Of a stretch of DNA of 32,051 nucleotides, positions 24,066 through 32,051 are shown piece after piece. Every line of letters starts with the position of its first letter. Position 1 is the stretch's first letter. The stretch covers positions 1-32,051 of the forward strand of contig JANYAH010000255.1 in assembly GCA_025361425.1 (NCBI GenBank), in the 5' to 3' direction. Position numbers and translations under genes: made by a program. The notes under the pieces were generated by a model that saw only the letters and a list, made by a program, of their open reading frames with translations, was not told the DNA's origin and did not search any database. The stretch comes from Candidatus Solibacter sp. GTDB lineage: Bacteria; Acidobacteriota; Terriglobia; Bryobacterales; Bryobacteraceae.

Positions 24066-24668
24066 TTAGTCGGTGGTGAAATTGAAGATGTCGGTGTTGG
24101 TGCGGACTACGATGTGGCCGAAGCCGAGCACTTTGCCGTCGGTGGGGAAGAAGACGGCGCCGTCGGTGGACTCGCCGGGCATCATTTTGGTTTGGACCAG
24201 TGCCAGGGCGCTGGCGGCGGCGGCGGCCTTCAGTTTCACCGACCCCATGGCGAGGACGCTCTGGCGGCGCTGTTCGTAGCCGTTGGTGGATTTGAGGCGC
24301 TGATTGCCGTAAATCGAGTTCTCGTAGCTCGTGATTAGCTTGATGACGTCGCTGGCGCTGCCTTTCTGCTCCAGCAAGCTGACGACGACGCGGGCGGCGG
24401 ATGCGCGCAGCACCACGCCGTCGAGGCGAACAAAAGTGAAATCCTCGGGCCGGATGATGTAGGGGGCCTTCGAACCATTGGAAACGGCCACCTGGAGGAT
24501 GGCATAATCATGTAGGCGCTGCGGCAGCGTGGCGAACATAATGGTCACGCCGGATTTCGTAAGTGTTTGATACTTTAAGCCATTCGACTCAAATTCGATG
24601 ACCTGGGCGTGGCCGCGTCCTAACCACAGGACGAGCGCGAGGGCACATGCCCAGAGAAGCCGGTTCAT
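24066..24668 (-). CDS. Hypothetical secreted protein (200 residues)
   Basis: The sequence opens with a clean signal peptide (NRLLWACALALVLWLGRGHAQ). The mature part looks like a beta-rich domain: VIEFESNGLKYQTLTKSGVTIMFA, then YAILQVAVSNGSKAPYIIRPEDF, an Ala-rich helical stretch (KLKAAAAASALALVQTKMM) and a hydrophobic strand-rich C-terminus (VFFPTDGKVLGFGHIVVRT). I do not recognise a family. The ILQVAVSNGS and PEDFTFVRLDG segments recall immunoglobulin-like domains in which one partner supplies extra strands, but that is weak. It diverges from pckA with a 49-bp gap; TAGAAT lies 6 nt before its ATG. Confidence 0.7.
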   Translation of the reverse strand: MNRLLWACALALVLWLGRGHAQVIEFESNGLKYQTLTKSGVTIMFATLPQRLHDYAILQVAVSNGSKAPYIIRPEDFTFVRLDGVVLRASAARVVVSLLEQKGSASDVIKLITSYENSIYGNQRLKSTNGYEQRRQSVLAMGSVKLKAAAAASALALVQTKMMPGESTDGAVFFPTDGKVLGFGHIVVRTNTDIFNFTTD

Positions 24669-24674
24669 GAGACA

Positions 24675-24680
24675 ATTCTA
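24675..24680 (-). promoter_or_regulatory. -10 element of the hypothetical secreted protein gene
   Basis: TAGAAT on the minus strand ends 6 nt before the ATG at 24668. No Shine-Dalgarno is present and the -35 region does not match consensus. Confidence 0.4.
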
Positions 24681-24717
24681 CGATACGGGCGGAGCCCTGT
24701 TGGGAAAGAAATAAACC

Positions 24718-26337
24718 ATGCCAACTGAGTACAGGCAGATTGCGAACGCGGGGATCCGGCCAAGCCGGCACAGTCTGGAGGAGCAGGGGTTCCGCAACCT
24801 CAATGTTGCGTACTGGAATCTTGGTACGGCGCAGTTGCTGGAGCACGCCATCCAGCGCAGGGAAGGGACGCTGGCCAGTGGCGGCTCGTTCGTAGTCCGC
24901 ACCGGGCAATTCACGGGGCGTTCGCCCAGAGACAAATTCGTAGTGCGGGACGAGACCACCGCTGCCCAAGTGCAATGGGGGGACGTCAACCAGCCGCTGT
25001 CGGAGGCGCATTTCGACCGGCTGTACTCCAAGATGATGGCCTTCTGGCAGGGTCACGATGTGTATGTGCAGGATTGCTTTGTTGGCGCGGATGCGGAATA
25101 CGGGATGCCTATCCGGGTGGTGAGCCAACTGGCGTGGCACAATCTGTTTGCGCGGCAGCTTTTCATCCGGCCGGACGCGCAGAAGACGGGTGATCACGTG
25201 CCGCGGTTTTCGATTCTTTTTGCGCCGGATTTCCAGGCCAACCCGGCGGAGGACGGCACCAATTCGGAAGCCTGCATCGTGATCAATTTCAAGAAGCGCG
25301 TGGTGCTGATCTGCGGGACTAGCTACGCGGGGGAAATGAAGAAATCGGCCTTCACGATTCTGAACTACCTGCTACCGGAACGCGGGGTGTTCCCGATGCA
25401 CTGTTCCGCGAACACGAGCGCGGCGGGCGAGGTGGCGCTGTTCTTCGGGCTTTCGGGGACGGGGAAGACGACGCTTTCGGCGGATGCGGAGCGGCGGCTG
25501 ATCGGCGACGACGAGCACGGCTGGAGCGACAACGGGGTGTTCAATTTCGAGGGCGGCTGTTACGCCAAGTGCATACGGCTCTCCGAGGAGAACGAACCGC
25601 AGATCTGGAAAGCGATCCGCTTCGGGACGGTGCTGGAGAACGTCGCGATGGATGCGGAGACGCGGCTGCTGGATTTCAATTCGGAGGTGGTCACGGAGAA
25701 TACGCGCGCGGCGTATCCGCTGAAGTTCATCGAAAACGTTGTGATTCCTAGTGTGGGCGGGCATCCGAACCACGTAATCTTCCTGACGGCGGATGCGTTT
25801 GGCGTGCTGCCGCCAATTTCGAAGCTCTCGCCGGAGCAGGCGATGTACCACTTCCTGAGCGGATACACGGCGAAAGTGGCGGGTACGGAGCGGGGGCTAG
25901 GCAAGGAGCCGCAGGCGACGTTCAGCGCGTGTTTTGGCGGGCCGTTCCTGCCGCGTCCGGCGGCGACATACGCATCGCTGCTGGGTGAGAAACTGCGGCG
26001 CCACGCAGCGCAGTGCTGGCTGGTGAACACCGGGTGGGTGGGCGGGCCGTTCGGTATGGGAGAGCGCATGAAGCTGCGCTACACGCGCGCCATGCTCCAC
26101 GCGGCGCTCGACGGTCAATTGAAGGATGTGGCGGTGGAGCGGCACCCGGTGTTTGGCGTGGCGGTGCCGAAACTGTGTCCGGGAGTGCCGGCGACGCTGC
26201 TGGATGCGCGCGGTATGTGGCCGGATAAGGCGGCGTACGACCGCGCGGCGCAAGATCTGGCCATCCGGTTCAATAAAAATTTCGAGAAGTTCTCAGGGGT
26301 GAGTAAGGAAATTGCGGCGGCGGCGCCGGGGAGGTAG
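24718..26337 (+). CDS. pckA: Phosphoenolpyruvate carboxykinase (ATP)
   Basis: PckA decarboxylates and phosphorylates oxaloacetate to PEP, the entry step of gluconeogenesis, in the cytoplasm. The 539-residue protein is full length. In order it shows RTGQFTGRSPRDKFVV (oxaloacetate-binding Arg), YAGEMKKSAFTILNYLLP with the metal-binding Lys, HCSANTSA, the P-loop GLSGTGKTTLS (about 244-254), the kinase-2-like IGDDEHGWSDNGVFNFEGGCYAK, and the adenine-binding region ENTRAAYPL. GGPFGMGERMKLRYTRAMLHAAL is C-terminal. The start is ATG 24718 (MPTEYRQIANAG), with a weak GGGAAAG site. It diverges from a secreted-protein gene. A short stem without a T run (AAGCCC 26347 / GGGCTT 26365) follows the gene. 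Confidence 0.98.
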   Translation: MPTEYRQIANAGIRPSRHSLEEQGFRNLNVAYWNLGTAQLLEHAIQRREGTLASGGSFVVRTGQFTGRSPRDKFVVRDETTAAQVQWGDVNQPLSEAHFDRLYSKMMAFWQGHDVYVQDCFVGADAEYGMPIRVVSQLAWHNLFARQLFIRPDAQKTGDHVPRFSILFAPDFQANPAEDGTNSEACIVINFKKRVVLICGTSYAGEMKKSAFTILNYLLPERGVFPMHCSANTSAAGEVALFFGLSGTGKTTLSADAERRLIGDDEHGWSDNGVFNFEGGCYAKCIRLSEENEPQIWKAIRFGTVLENVAMDAETRLLDFNSEVVTENTRAAYPLKFIENVVIPSVGGHPNHVIFLTADAFGVLPPISKLSPEQAMYHFLSGYTAKVAGTERGLGKEPQATFSACFGGPFLPRPAATYASLLGEKLRRHAAQCWLVNTGWVGGPFGMGERMKLRYTRAMLHAALDGQLKDVAVERHPVFGVAVPKLCPGVPATLLDARGMWPDKAAYDRAAQDLAIRFNKNFEKFSGVSKEIAAAAPGR

Positions 26338-26414
26338 TAGCGCTCCAAGCCCTCGGCAGGGGCTTGCTCCACGCGGTCCCTTTAAGCGCGTAGAGTGTCC
26401 AGGGAACTGCGACG

Positions 26415-26528
26415 ATGTCTGGTGCGGCGAACACGGTTGACCAGGTTCCCGAGCCCACCACGATGCTGCTGATGGGTGCGGGCTTGCTGTTTGCGGGCAT
26501 TTTCTCGCGCAAAAGCAAAAAGGCCTAA
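26415..26528 (+). CDS. Orphan PEP-CTERM sorting tail (37 residues), probable gene remnant
   Basis: The ORF reads MSGAANTVDQ and then VPEPTTMLLMGAGLL, continuing FAGIFSRKSKKA: a V-P-E-P motif, a hydrophobic span and a basic end, exactly a PEP-CTERM signal. Such tails anchor exported proteins until an exosortase cleaves them. Here only the tail remains: an in-frame TAG lies at 26391, and pckA ends at 26337, leaving no room for the body of the protein. It is best read as the 3' end of a deleted gene. The rest of the 307-bp interval between pckA and the NADH dehydrogenase (26338-26644) shows no other gene, only weak stems (26347-26365 and 26523-26536). Confidence 0.55.
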   Translation: MSGAANTVDQVPEPTTMLLMGAGLLFAGIFSRKSKKA

Positions 26529-26644
26529 ACGTAGGCATTTCAAGCGGGGGACGGAACCTAGGCCCTCGCGATCTCTTCCTCTATCTTCCGCCCGGCCCGC
26601 ACACTTTCGGCTCTCCGCCCGACAAGCAGTAAGCCAGTGCCATC

Positions 26645-27937
26645 TCAGGGCTTGCCACCGGTAATCAGGCGGGCGCCGCGGTTGCGCGTGAAGTAGTTGT
26701 AGACCCACTCAGTGAACACCAGCAGGCGATTGTCGAACTCCACCAGGTACATGAGGTGTACGAAGACCCAGGTGAACCATGCGGGGAAGCCGGAGATGTG
26801 CAGCCTGCCAAATTCGGCGACGGCCTTATTGCGGCCAATGGTCGCCAGATTGCCCTTGTTGAAGTAGCGGAAGGGTGCGGGCTTTTGGCGGCCGGCGACG
26901 CGGCGGAGAATCAACTTGGCGACGTAACTCCCCTGCTGCATGGCCACGGGGGCCACGCCGGGCAGCGGCTTGCCGCCCTGATGGGTGAAGCTGGAGAGGT
27001 CGCCGATGACGAAGATATCGGGATGTTCGGGGAGGCTCAGGTCCGGTTCCACGACGACGCGTCCGGCCCGATCGAGTTGTGCTCCCGCGCGTTCGGCGAG
27101 CACCTTGCCCAAGCGCGAAGCGCGTACGCCGGCGGCCCAGAGCACGGTGTGGGTGGCGATGCGCTCGTCGCGGCCGTTGACGGTGACGGTGACGCCATCG
27201 GCATCGATCCGGGTCACGCGGGCGCTGGTGCGGGCGCGCACGCCGAGAGCGATCAACTGGCGCTCTGCCTTGTTGGAGAGGTCCGGCGGGAAGGTGGGCA
27301 AGACACGCGGCTCGCCCTCCACCAGCAAGATGGCGGCATCGCGCGGGTCAATGTGGCGGAAGTCGTGGCGCAGGGTATCATTGGCGATCTCGCCGAGCGC
27401 GCCCGCCAGTTCGACGCCAGTGGGTCCGCCGCCCACGATGACGAAGTTGAGCCAGGCGCGGCGTGCCGCGGGGTCGGGCTCGCGCTCGGCGCGTTCGAAC
27501 GCCAGGAGGAGGCGGCTGCGAATCTCAGTAGCGTTTTCGATGGTTTTCAGGCCCGGCGCCACGGCTTCCCACTGGTCGTTTCCGAAATAGTGGTGAGTGG
27601 CTCCGGTGGCGACGATCAGGGAGTCGTACGAAATAGCGCCATCGCGGAGGATGACGCGGCGGTTCTCCGCGTCCAGGTCGACAGCTTCGCCCAGCAGCAC
27701 TTCGGTGTTGCGATTGTTCTTCAGCACGACACGCAAGGGCGAGGCGATTTCACCGGGCGAGAGTCCGCCGGTGGCCACTTGGTAGAGCAGCGGCTGGAAG
27801 AGGTGAAAGTTGCGGCGATCGACTAGGGCGACCGATACGGGCGCGCGGCGGAGCGCCTTGGCAAGATACAACCCGCCAAATCCACCGCCGATGATGACTA
27901 CCCGATGCGGTTGACCGGTATTAGGCTCCACTGTCAT
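26645..27937 (-). CDS. Type II NADH dehydrogenase (NDH-2, FAD-dependent)
   Basis: This single-subunit flavoenzyme passes electrons from NADH to quinone without pumping protons. The 430-residue protein has the FAD Rossmann motif VVIIGGGFGGLYLAKAL at about 12-28, the quinone-site-like FQPLLYQVATGGLSPGEIASP, the NAD motif VIVGGGPTGVELAGALGEIA, and IFVIGDLSSF in the C-terminal flavin-binding stretch, followed by APVAMQQGSYVAKLI. The C-terminal part (AWFTWVFVHLMYLVEFDNRLLVF) is the amphipathic membrane-anchor region. The ATG at 27937 (MTVEPNTGQPHRVVIIGGG) is chosen because the extension to 28042 lies over the neighbouring gene and lacks coding character. No clear Shine-Dalgarno is visible. Convergent with pckA. 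Confidence 0.93.
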   Translation of the reverse strand: MTVEPNTGQPHRVVIIGGGFGGLYLAKALRRAPVSVALVDRRNFHLFQPLLYQVATGGLSPGEIASPLRVVLKNNRNTEVLLGEAVDLDAENRRVILRDGAISYDSLIVATGATHHYFGNDQWEAVAPGLKTIENATEIRSRLLLAFERAEREPDPAARRAWLNFVIVGGGPTGVELAGALGEIANDTLRHDFRHIDPRDAAILLVEGEPRVLPTFPPDLSNKAERQLIALGVRARTSARVTRIDADGVTVTVNGRDERIATHTVLWAAGVRASRLGKVLAERAGAQLDRAGRVVVEPDLSLPEHPDIFVIGDLSSFTHQGGKPLPGVAPVAMQQGSYVAKLILRRVAGRQKPAPFRYFNKGNLATIGRNKAVAEFGRLHISGFPAWFTWVFVHLMYLVEFDNRLLVFTEWVYNYFTRNRGARLITGGKP

Positions 27938-28025
27938 TTGGATGGTTTTGGTTGGGAGCAGGATTCCGGGAATCTGCCGCGGATGACGGGGGTCCAGGGC
28001 GGAAGACTGCGAGCGCGCTGCGATT

Positions 28026-28316
28026 TCACAACGGCACGGCATCCCGGAGAACCGAAGCGCGGATGAGAGGGCTCAGCGAGCGGCGAATCACCACTTGTAC
28101 GCGCCGCTCCAGGAGTTGCTCGAGGTCAGCGACCAGGCTTCCCGGAAACCACGGCGTTGTCTCACCAGTCACGTCTATAAGAAGGTCCACATCGCTTTCG
28201 AGCGTCTCTTCCCCGCGAGCCACGGAGCCGAAAAGCCGGACATTACCCGCGCCGTGGCGGTTGGCCCCCCGCAGAATCTCGTCGCGGCGCTCTGTGATGC
28301 GCTGGCCCTTACTCAT
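28026..28316 (-). CDS. Minimal nucleotidyltransferase (MntA-like), no HEPN partner seen
   Basis: The 96-residue protein is a small Pol-beta-like nucleotidyltransferase: LFGSVARGEETLESDVDLLID (residues 28-48) carries the GS motif and the metal Asp pair D42/D44. The C-terminal part (ADLEQLLERRVQVVIRRSLSPLIRASVLRDAVPL) is as in MNT-domain antitoxins. Usually such genes sit next to a HEPN (HepT-like) toxin gene, but neither side shows one: metH ends 81 bp upstream and the next gene is NDH-2. The ATG at 28316 is chosen; an in-frame TTG at 28358 adds 14 residues. The protein may be an orphan antitoxin or act on its own. Function not proved. Confidence 0.75.
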   Translation of the reverse strand: MSKGQRITERRDEILRGANRHGAGNVRLFGSVARGEETLESDVDLLIDVTGETTPWFPGSLVADLEQLLERRVQVVIRRSLSPLIRASVLRDAVPL

Positions 28317-28396
28317 GCATCCATTTTGTATCGTTAGGGTAGGGAACTCGTATCGCAAATTCTCATACGCAAGAAGACCACAAAGCGGGCGGGCAC

Positions 28397-31300
28397 TTAC
28401 GCCGCCGTCTCGCTCTCGCCCTCATCCGCCGTGAAGTAGGCGCAATCGGGATGGTGGAAGACGATGGCGCTCACGCTGGCCTCCGGCTCCATCATCATGC
28501 CTTCCGTCAAACTCACGCCGATATCGTCGGGCTGGAGTAGTTTCCACACGCCCTGCTGATCGTCCAGGTTGGGGCACGCCGGGTAGCCGAAGCTGTAGCG
28601 CTTGCCGTGATACTTGGACGTGAAGCGGTCGTGCATGGTCGCGGTGGGCGGATCGGGAAAGCCCCAATCCTCGCGGATGCGGCGGTGCAGCCACTCCGCC
28701 GTTGCTTCGGCGGTCTCGATGGCCAACGCCTGAATGGCGTGCGCTTTGAAGAACGCGCCCTCCTTTTTCCACTGCTCGCTCATTTCGCGGATGCCGGCGC
28801 CCGCCGTCACCACCATCAGCGCCAGATGATCGCGCTGCCCATCGTCGCCCTCCAGGATGTAGTCGCTCAGGCAGAGCCCGTCGTCGCGGCGCTGCCGGCC
28901 AAAGCGGAAGGTGTGAACGGGCGCGACGCCTGTCGGCGCGAACAGATGGATCGCGTTGCCGTCGCGCTCGGCTTCGAAGAACTGCCATACGGCCTTCACC
29001 TTCATGAAGCGCCCGGCCTCGTGCTTGACCTCTTCCACGTTGTGGAACAGTTCCAGCGCCTTCTCTTCGTGCTCTGCGAGCGCCTTCTCGAAATTGCCCT
29101 TGTACCCTAGATGACGCCCGTAGATCATGAAAGGGTTGATGTAGCTCCACACCTCGGCCAGGTTGGGTACGTCGCGAACGCGGCGATCCAGATACGGCGC
29201 GGGCGGGATCGGCAGAGCGGTGCGCACTTTGCGGCTGCGCCGCGTGGTCACGGGCGCGAGCGGTTCCACGGGAGCTTCCACCACCGCGGGCGCTTCCGTG
29301 AAGGTGTGGCTGGCCAGCGCGGCCGCGCGCTGCGCCGGGTCCATCAGGCGATTCATCAGGCTGAGCCCGGTCATGGCATCCTTGGCATAGCAGACCGCCT
29401 CTCCGTACGCCGGAGCAATCTTGGTACGGGTGAACCTTTCGGAGAGCGCCGCGCCGCCCACCAGGAGGGGCGCCAGAATTCCCGCCGCCCTCAGGTCGGT
29501 CGCCGTGATCACCATCTGCTGCGTGCTCTTCACCAGCAGCCCGGATAGACCGATGGCGTCGGGGTGGTGCTCCAGGCACGCCTGAATTAAGACATCGGGC
29601 GGCACCTTGATTCCCAGGTTGACCACTTCGTACCCGTTGTTGGCGAGGATGATCTCCACCAGGTTTTTGCCGATATCGTGCACGTCGCCCTTGACCGTGG
29701 CCAGGATCACCTTGCCACGCGCCGCCGTGTCCGCCTTCTCCATGAACTGCTCAAGGTGGTTGACAGCCGCCTTCATTGCCTCGGCCGATTGCAGCACTTC
29801 GGCCACAATCAGCTCATTGTTGTTAAACAGGCGGCCGACCTCGCTCATGCCGCCCATCAGGGGTCCGTTGATGATTTCGAGAGGCGTCGCACCCTCGGCC
29901 CGCTTGCGCTCCAGGTCGGCAACCAAACCGTCCTTGGTGCCTTCGATGATGTAGTTGGCCAGGCGCTGAGCGAGCGGCAGATCCTGCGCGTGCTGTTTGA
30001 CGCGCGCCCCGGCCCCGCGGAAATGCTCCGCGATAGCCGCGATGTGGAATTGATTGATGGCAGCCTTCTGCGCCGGCGTCTGGGCGCGCCAATCTTCCGG
30101 CGCGGTGCGCAGCGATTCGTCTTCCGCATTAGCCGGCGGCGTGTTGAACAGTAGGTGCTCGGCCAGGCGCCGCTCTTCTTCGGGCAGCGACGCAAAGCGC
30201 TCCAACTTCTCCGCATTGACAATCGCCAGGTCCAGCCCCGCCTTGGTGCAATGGTAGAGGAAGACCGAGTTGACCACTTCGCGCGCCGAAGCCGGCAGCC
30301 CGAAGCTGATGTTGGAAATGCCGAGCACGGTCTTCACATACGGGATGTTTTCCTTCACCAGCCGTATGCCTTCGATGGTCTCCACCGCGCCGCCGATGTA
30401 GTTCACGTCGCCAGTGGCGCACGGGAACACCAGCGGGTCGATGATGAGGTCCTCCGCCGGTATCCCGTACTTTTCCGTCAGCAACTGCACGCTGCGCTGC
30501 GCCACCGCCAGTTTGCGTTCGCGGGTGAAGGCCTGCGCCTGCAACTTGTCCTCGTCGATCGAACCCACCACCAGCGCCGCGCCGAAGCGTTTTGCGATGG
30601 GGCAGAGGCGTTCGAACTTGTCCTCGCCATCCTCCAGGTTGACCGAGTTGATGATGCTCTTCCCCTGGCAGTAGGTAAGCGCCAGTTCCACCGCTTTGGG
30701 GTCGGTGGTGTCGATCATGATGGGCGCCTTGATCTTGCGGATCAGCTTCTCGTAAAAGGGTGGGATGTCCTCCATCTCGTCGCGGTCTGCGCTCTGCAAG
30801 CAGACGTCGATCACGTGCGCGCCGTTGCGCACCTGCCGCCGCGCGATGTCGGTGGCCTCTTCCCATTTGTCCGCGGCCACCAGGTTCTTGAAGAGGCGCG
30901 AGCCGATCACGTTGGTCCGCTCGCCCACCAGCAACGGCCGGTTGCTTTCCTCGGCCTCCACCAGCTCAATGCCCGAGTAGTAAGCGCGATGTTGGCGCCC
31001 CGGCAGCGCCCGCGGGCGCTTGCCCTGGATCATCTGCGCGATGGCCCGAATGTGCGCGGGCGTGGTGCCGCAGCATCCGCCGACGAAATTCAGCCAGCCG
31101 CGGTTGGCGAACTTCTCCAGTTGCGCCGCCAGCGATTCCGGCGTCTCGCCGAATTTTCCTTCGGAGTTCGGCAGGCCGGCATTCGGGTAGCAGGAGATGC
31201 GGTGCGAGGACATCTCATTGAGCGTCCGTATGTGGTCGGTCATCAGGTCCGGACCGGTGGCGCAGTTCATGCCCACGGCCAGCAAGCGATGGTTCTCGAT

Positions 31301-31954
31301 GGAAGCGTAGAGCGCGTCGATGGGCTGCCCGCCCAGCATGGTCCCGGTGCGTTCGATGGTCACCGACGCCACCACCGGAATCTCTATTCCCAGATCGCGC
31401 CCCAATTGTTCCACCGCCACCAGGCCCGCCTTGAGGCTGCCCGTGTCGAAGCAGGTTTCGATCAGCAGATAGTCGGCCCCGCCCTCCACCAGACCTTTGG
31501 CTTGCAGGTAATAGTCGGCGCGCAGTTCGCCGAACGTGGTGGTGCCGGTGATGTTGAGATCCTTATTGGTGGGCCCGATGGAACCGGCGACGAAGCGCGG
31601 CTTGGCGGGCGTGGAATACTGGTCTGCGATCTCGCGCGCCAGTTTCGCGGCGGCGAAATTAAGCTCGTACGCGCGGTCTTCCAGTTTGTTGTCGGCGAGC
31701 GCGATCCGCGTGCCTCCGAAGGTGTTGGTCTCAATGATGTCCGCGCCGGCTTCCAGATACTGGCGGTGGATATCCTGGATGACGTCGGGCCGCGTGACGT
31801 TGAGGATTTCCGGACAGTTCTCCCGCCCCAGGTAGTCGGTCTCGATGGAAAGCGGCGCCTCATGGATCATCGTGCCCATGGCCCCATCAAGGACGAGTAC
31901 ACGTTGTTCCAAGGCGTCTTTGAGCGCCTGTTGACGCTCCAGGGGATTGGTCAT
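28397..31954 (-). CDS. metH: Cobalamin-dependent methionine synthase
   Basis: MetH transfers a methyl group from methyl-tetrahydrofolate to homocysteine via cobalamin, in the cytoplasm. All four modules are present in 1,185 residues: the homocysteine domain (about 1-325; zinc cysteines in MNCATG and GGCCGTTP), the pterin domain (about 350-620; LVGERTNVIGSRLFKNLV), the cap plus B12-binding domain (about 650-890; GDVHDIGKNLVE, cobalt-ligand His near 759, and GLSGLLVKS), and the AdoMet reactivation domain (about 930-1185; KRYSFGYPACPN). No truncation is seen. The ATG at 31954 has no Shine-Dalgarno; the leader oddly has CCTCCT just before the ATG. No B12 or SAM riboswitch is recognisable in the 97 bases left of sequence upstream (31955-32051), but it may lie beyond the window. 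Confidence 0.97.
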   Translation of the reverse strand: MTNPLERQQALKDALEQRVLVLDGAMGTMIHEAPLSIETDYLGRENCPEILNVTRPDVIQDIHRQYLEAGADIIETNTFGGTRIALADNKLEDRAYELNFAAAKLAREIADQYSTPAKPRFVAGSIGPTNKDLNITGTTTFGELRADYYLQAKGLVEGGADYLLIETCFDTGSLKAGLVAVEQLGRDLGIEIPVVASVTIERTGTMLGGQPIDALYASIENHRLLAVGMNCATGPDLMTDHIRTLNEMSSHRISCYPNAGLPNSEGKFGETPESLAAQLEKFANRGWLNFVGGCCGTTPAHIRAIAQMIQGKRPRALPGRQHRAYYSGIELVEAEESNRPLLVGERTNVIGSRLFKNLVAADKWEEATDIARRQVRNGAHVIDVCLQSADRDEMEDIPPFYEKLIRKIKAPIMIDTTDPKAVELALTYCQGKSIINSVNLEDGEDKFERLCPIAKRFGAALVVGSIDEDKLQAQAFTRERKLAVAQRSVQLLTEKYGIPAEDLIIDPLVFPCATGDVNYIGGAVETIEGIRLVKENIPYVKTVLGISNISFGLPASAREVVNSVFLYHCTKAGLDLAIVNAEKLERFASLPEEERRLAEHLLFNTPPANAEDESLRTAPEDWRAQTPAQKAAINQFHIAAIAEHFRGAGARVKQHAQDLPLAQRLANYIIEGTKDGLVADLERKRAEGATPLEIINGPLMGGMSEVGRLFNNNELIVAEVLQSAEAMKAAVNHLEQFMEKADTAARGKVILATVKGDVHDIGKNLVEIILANNGYEVVNLGIKVPPDVLIQACLEHHPDAIGLSGLLVKSTQQMVITATDLRAAGILAPLLVGGAALSERFTRTKIAPAYGEAVCYAKDAMTGLSLMNRLMDPAQRAAALASHTFTEAPAVVEAPVEPLAPVTTRRSRKVRTALPIPPAPYLDRRVRDVPNLAEVWSYINPFMIYGRHLGYKGNFEKALAEHEEKALELFHNVEEVKHEAGRFMKVKAVWQFFEAERDGNAIHLFAPTGVAPVHTFRFGRQRRDDGLCLSDYILEGDDGQRDHLALMVVTAGAGIREMSEQWKKEGAFFKAHAIQALAIETAEATAEWLHRRIREDWGFPDPPTATMHDRFTSKYHGKRYSFGYPACPNLDDQQGVWKLLQPDDIGVSLTEGMMMEPEASVSAIVFHHPDCAYFTADEGESETAA

Positions 31955-32051
31955 AGGAGGTTTGCTGTTATTAGTTTAACAGGGCAGGCCGCGGACCAGA
32001 AAAACCAGAGAAGCATGCCCATCCTTGTCCGGTAACGGCCGGCAGGCGCAG

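Noticed and set aside
26347-26365. Stem after pckA as a terminator
   Set aside because: The stem is only 6 bp and has no T run, so it is too weak to list as a terminator.
31955-32051. Cobalamin or SAM riboswitch upstream of metH
   Set aside because: The 97 available bases show no B12-box or SAM-riboswitch core, and the window ends too soon to exclude one further upstream.

Overview
The window is high-GC bacterial chromosome. Its gene content points to an Acidobacteriota genome, probably near the Solibacter/Bryobacter group. This is inferred from family content: a DUF1501 + DUF1549/DUF1553 cytochrome pair, an 'orphan' MacB/FtsX-type permease of the kind multiplied in acidobacteria, DUF1080, a GHL6-type Tat-exported protein and a PEP-CTERM tail. 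No phage, plasmid or insertion-sequence gene is visible, and no rRNA or tRNA was recognised.

Layout. (1) 1-9.9 kb: the 3' end of dapF, then a minus-strand accessory block of a DUF5009-type membrane acyltransferase, DUF1501 protein, large PSD1-type cytochrome (apparently frameshifted), GHL6-like glycoside hydrolase and SMP-30-like protein, with a DUF1080 protein diverging from it. It looks like periplasmic polysaccharide or glycoside catabolism. (2) 9.9-14.4 kb, plus strand: a 67-residue protein, the permease, a secreted coiled-coil protein, a DUF7402-like domain protein and an exported metallo-beta-lactamase-fold protein. (3) 14.5-21.9 kb: a histidine biosynthesis operon, hisI-hisG-hisD-hisC-HAD-hisB-hisH-hisF-hisA, preceded by a complete attenuator (a leader peptide with five His codons among six, mutually exclusive hairpins, and a terminator with a T run). 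Neighbouring his genes overlap by exactly 4 bp except at two junctions. Each of those holds an inverted-repeat element, and each is bridged by a short ORF that overlaps both flanking genes. hisE is absent, and the HAD phosphatase is the obvious candidate for histidinol-phosphate phosphatase. (4) 21.9-28.4 kb: ridA, an XRE/DUF6036-nucleotidyltransferase toxin-antitoxin-like pair, an unknown secreted protein, pckA (ATP-dependent PEP carboxykinase), an orphan PEP-CTERM tail, a type II NADH dehydrogenase and an orphan minimal nucleotidyltransferase. (5) 28.4-32 kb: a full-length cobalamin-dependent methionine synthase, metH, on the minus strand.

Expression signals. Several genes that start transcription units have a good -10 hexamer only 5-8 nt before the start codon and no Shine-Dalgarno sequence, suggesting leaderless transcripts. 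Internal operon genes use Shine-Dalgarno sequences or ATGA/GTGA overlaps.

Most interesting: the his attenuator, the two repeat-derived bridging ORFs in the his operon, the likely HAD-type histidinol-phosphatase, and a DapF whose C-terminal catalytic cysteine is replaced by serine.
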